Shown here one piece after another: positions 12,994 to 13,709 of a stretch of DNA of 13,709 bases. The notes below the pieces were generated by a model that had not been told where the DNA came from, ran no database searches, and saw only the letters and a list, made by a program, of their open reading frames with translations. The position numbers and the translations under genes are program-made. Numbering within the stretch: position 1 is the stretch's first letter; every line of letters begins with the position of its first letter. The DNA is from JBIIUJ01 sp044340025 (GTDB lineage Bacteria; Pseudomonadota; Alphaproteobacteria; Caulobacterales; Aquidulcibacteraceae). The stretch lies in contig JBIIUJ010000069.1 in the NCBI GenBank assembly GCA_044340025.1, positions 1 to 13,709 on the forward strand. Reading direction: 5' to 3'.

Positions 12994-13709
12994 CGCCCGG
13001 CGGCCGCCGATGCGGAGCCGGGCGCGTGTGCGCTGGCGAACGGGCAGGGGCGGGCGCGTGGCGTCGGCTCTTGCCGCAGACTGGATTTCCAGCCGGAACG
13101 CCTCGCGCTTGTCGTGGATCGTGGCGATCACCGGCCCCGCTGGCATGCCGATATCCAGAAGCACGGCCTCTCCAAGCAGGAGGCTCGCTTCGGTCGTCTC
13201 GGGCACGGCGTCGGTTGCGCCCTTGGCGTAGAGCCGGCCGGCGTGGCGGGCGTCACGAGCGCGCGCCACAATGATCAGATCATCACGCACCGCGCGCGCA
13301 GCGGCCACGACCTCCTCGGCCATTGCGGCTGAATCCATGGTCACCACGAGGGCGCGCGCCGCGCGCAGACCGCACCGCTCCAGAAAGTCAGGCCGGGCCA
13401 GATCGCCGTAGAAAACCGGCTTGCCCTGCTTGCGCGCTCGGGCCACGGCGTCGGGGTCGCGGTCGATCGCAAGATAGGGCACGGCGTGCTGCTCCAGCAG
13501 GCTCGCCACTACCTCCCCCACCCGGCCATAGCCCGCGATGATCACCTGCCCGGCCTCGAGGCCTTCGGCGGGGGGCTCCGGCTGCGGTTCGGCCCGGGTC
13601 TGGCGGCGGGCGGCCAGCTTCTGGCCAAACGCCGCGAGCAGCGGGATTAGCGGCATGGTGAGCGCAGCCACAAGCTGGGCGGCGTCGGCCGGGCCATCGG
13701 CCACCAGGC
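12988..13709 (-). CDS. KefB/KefC-type cation:proton antiporter, C-terminal part (partial)
   Basis: The gene runs off the right edge, so the start and the transport domain are missing. The visible part (about 240 residues) begins in what looks like the last membrane helix of a CPA2 antiporter (LVADGPADAAQLVAALTMPLIPLLAAFGQKL) and continues through a Pro/Glu linker into a TrkA-N/RCK nucleotide-binding domain: VIIAGYGRVGEVVASLL with the Rossmann GxGxxG, the acidic strand end AIDRDPDAV, then FYGDLARPDFLERCG and LVVTMDS. A regulatory tail follows and ends in a basic stretch (RTRARLRIGGRRAD). KefB/KefC systems exchange K+ for H+ under control of glutathione adducts in enterobacteria; the ligand here is unknown. 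No TrkA-C domain is recognisable. It converges on the CheZ-like gene with 7 bases between stops and has no evident functional tie to it. Confidence 0.88.
   Translation of the reverse strand, partial: LVADGPADAAQLVAALTMPLIPLLAAFGQKLAARRQTRAEPQPEPPAEGLEAGQVIIAGYGRVGEVVASLLEQHAVPYLAIDRDPDAVARARKQGKPVFYGDLARPDFLERCGLRAARALVVTMDSAAMAEEVVAAARAVRDDLIIVARARDARHAGRLYAKGATDAVPETTEASLLLGEAVLLDIGMPAGPVIATIHDKREAFRLEIQSAARADATRPPLPVRQRTRARLRIGGRRAD

Overview
The window is a dense, GC-rich stretch of what looks like an alphaproteobacterial chromosome. Two things point there. One is the run ribF, ileS, lspA, DUF3035/BamF-type lipoprotein on one strand. The other is the dispersed palindromes that begin with GTCATCCCGG and end with CCGGGATGAC, a style of repeat common in that class. 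I suspect the Caulobacterales/Maricaulales side of the class, but the family cannot be fixed from this sequence.

Layout on the minus strand, read right to left in transcription order: MaoC-like hydratase, ribF (GTGA overlap with the hydratase stop), ileS, lspA, a BamF-like (DUF3035) lipoprotein, carB, greA and mutL. These are mostly core genes: flavin cofactor synthesis, isoleucine charging, lipoprotein processing and outer-membrane assembly, carbamoyl phosphate supply, transcript cleavage and mismatch repair. On the plus strand, starting divergently from the hydratase, is a chemotaxis-type two-gene unit: a single-domain CheY followed by a CheZ-like phosphatase. Converging on it from the right is the 3' part of a KefB/KefC-type antiporter with a TrkA-N (RCK) domain, whose 5' end lies outside the window.

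The most striking feature is a dispersed 93-94 bp two-hairpin repeat present three times (5836-5928 inverted, 7122-7214 and 9179-9272). Two copies are intergenic. The third lies inside ileS, in frame and without a stop, and adds about 33 residues to a beta-hairpin turn of the editing domain. A second, simpler GC-rich hairpin (8744-8765) is also read through in ileS. In the first hairpin of the repeat, one copy carries a paired compensatory change, so the fold has been kept while the sequence drifted. The arrangement resembles the palindromic elements known inside Rickettsia and Wolbachia genes.

A second point of interest is the CheZ-like protein. It carries the DITGQ catalytic motif and ends in two near-identical copies of a QDAIDALFD peptide that resembles the CheY-docking tail of CheZ and the N-terminus of FliM. 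An intrinsic-terminator-like hairpin sits between cheY and cheZ. No tRNA, rRNA, CRISPR array, transposase or prophage gene is visible, and no stretch above 300 bases lacks a gene.
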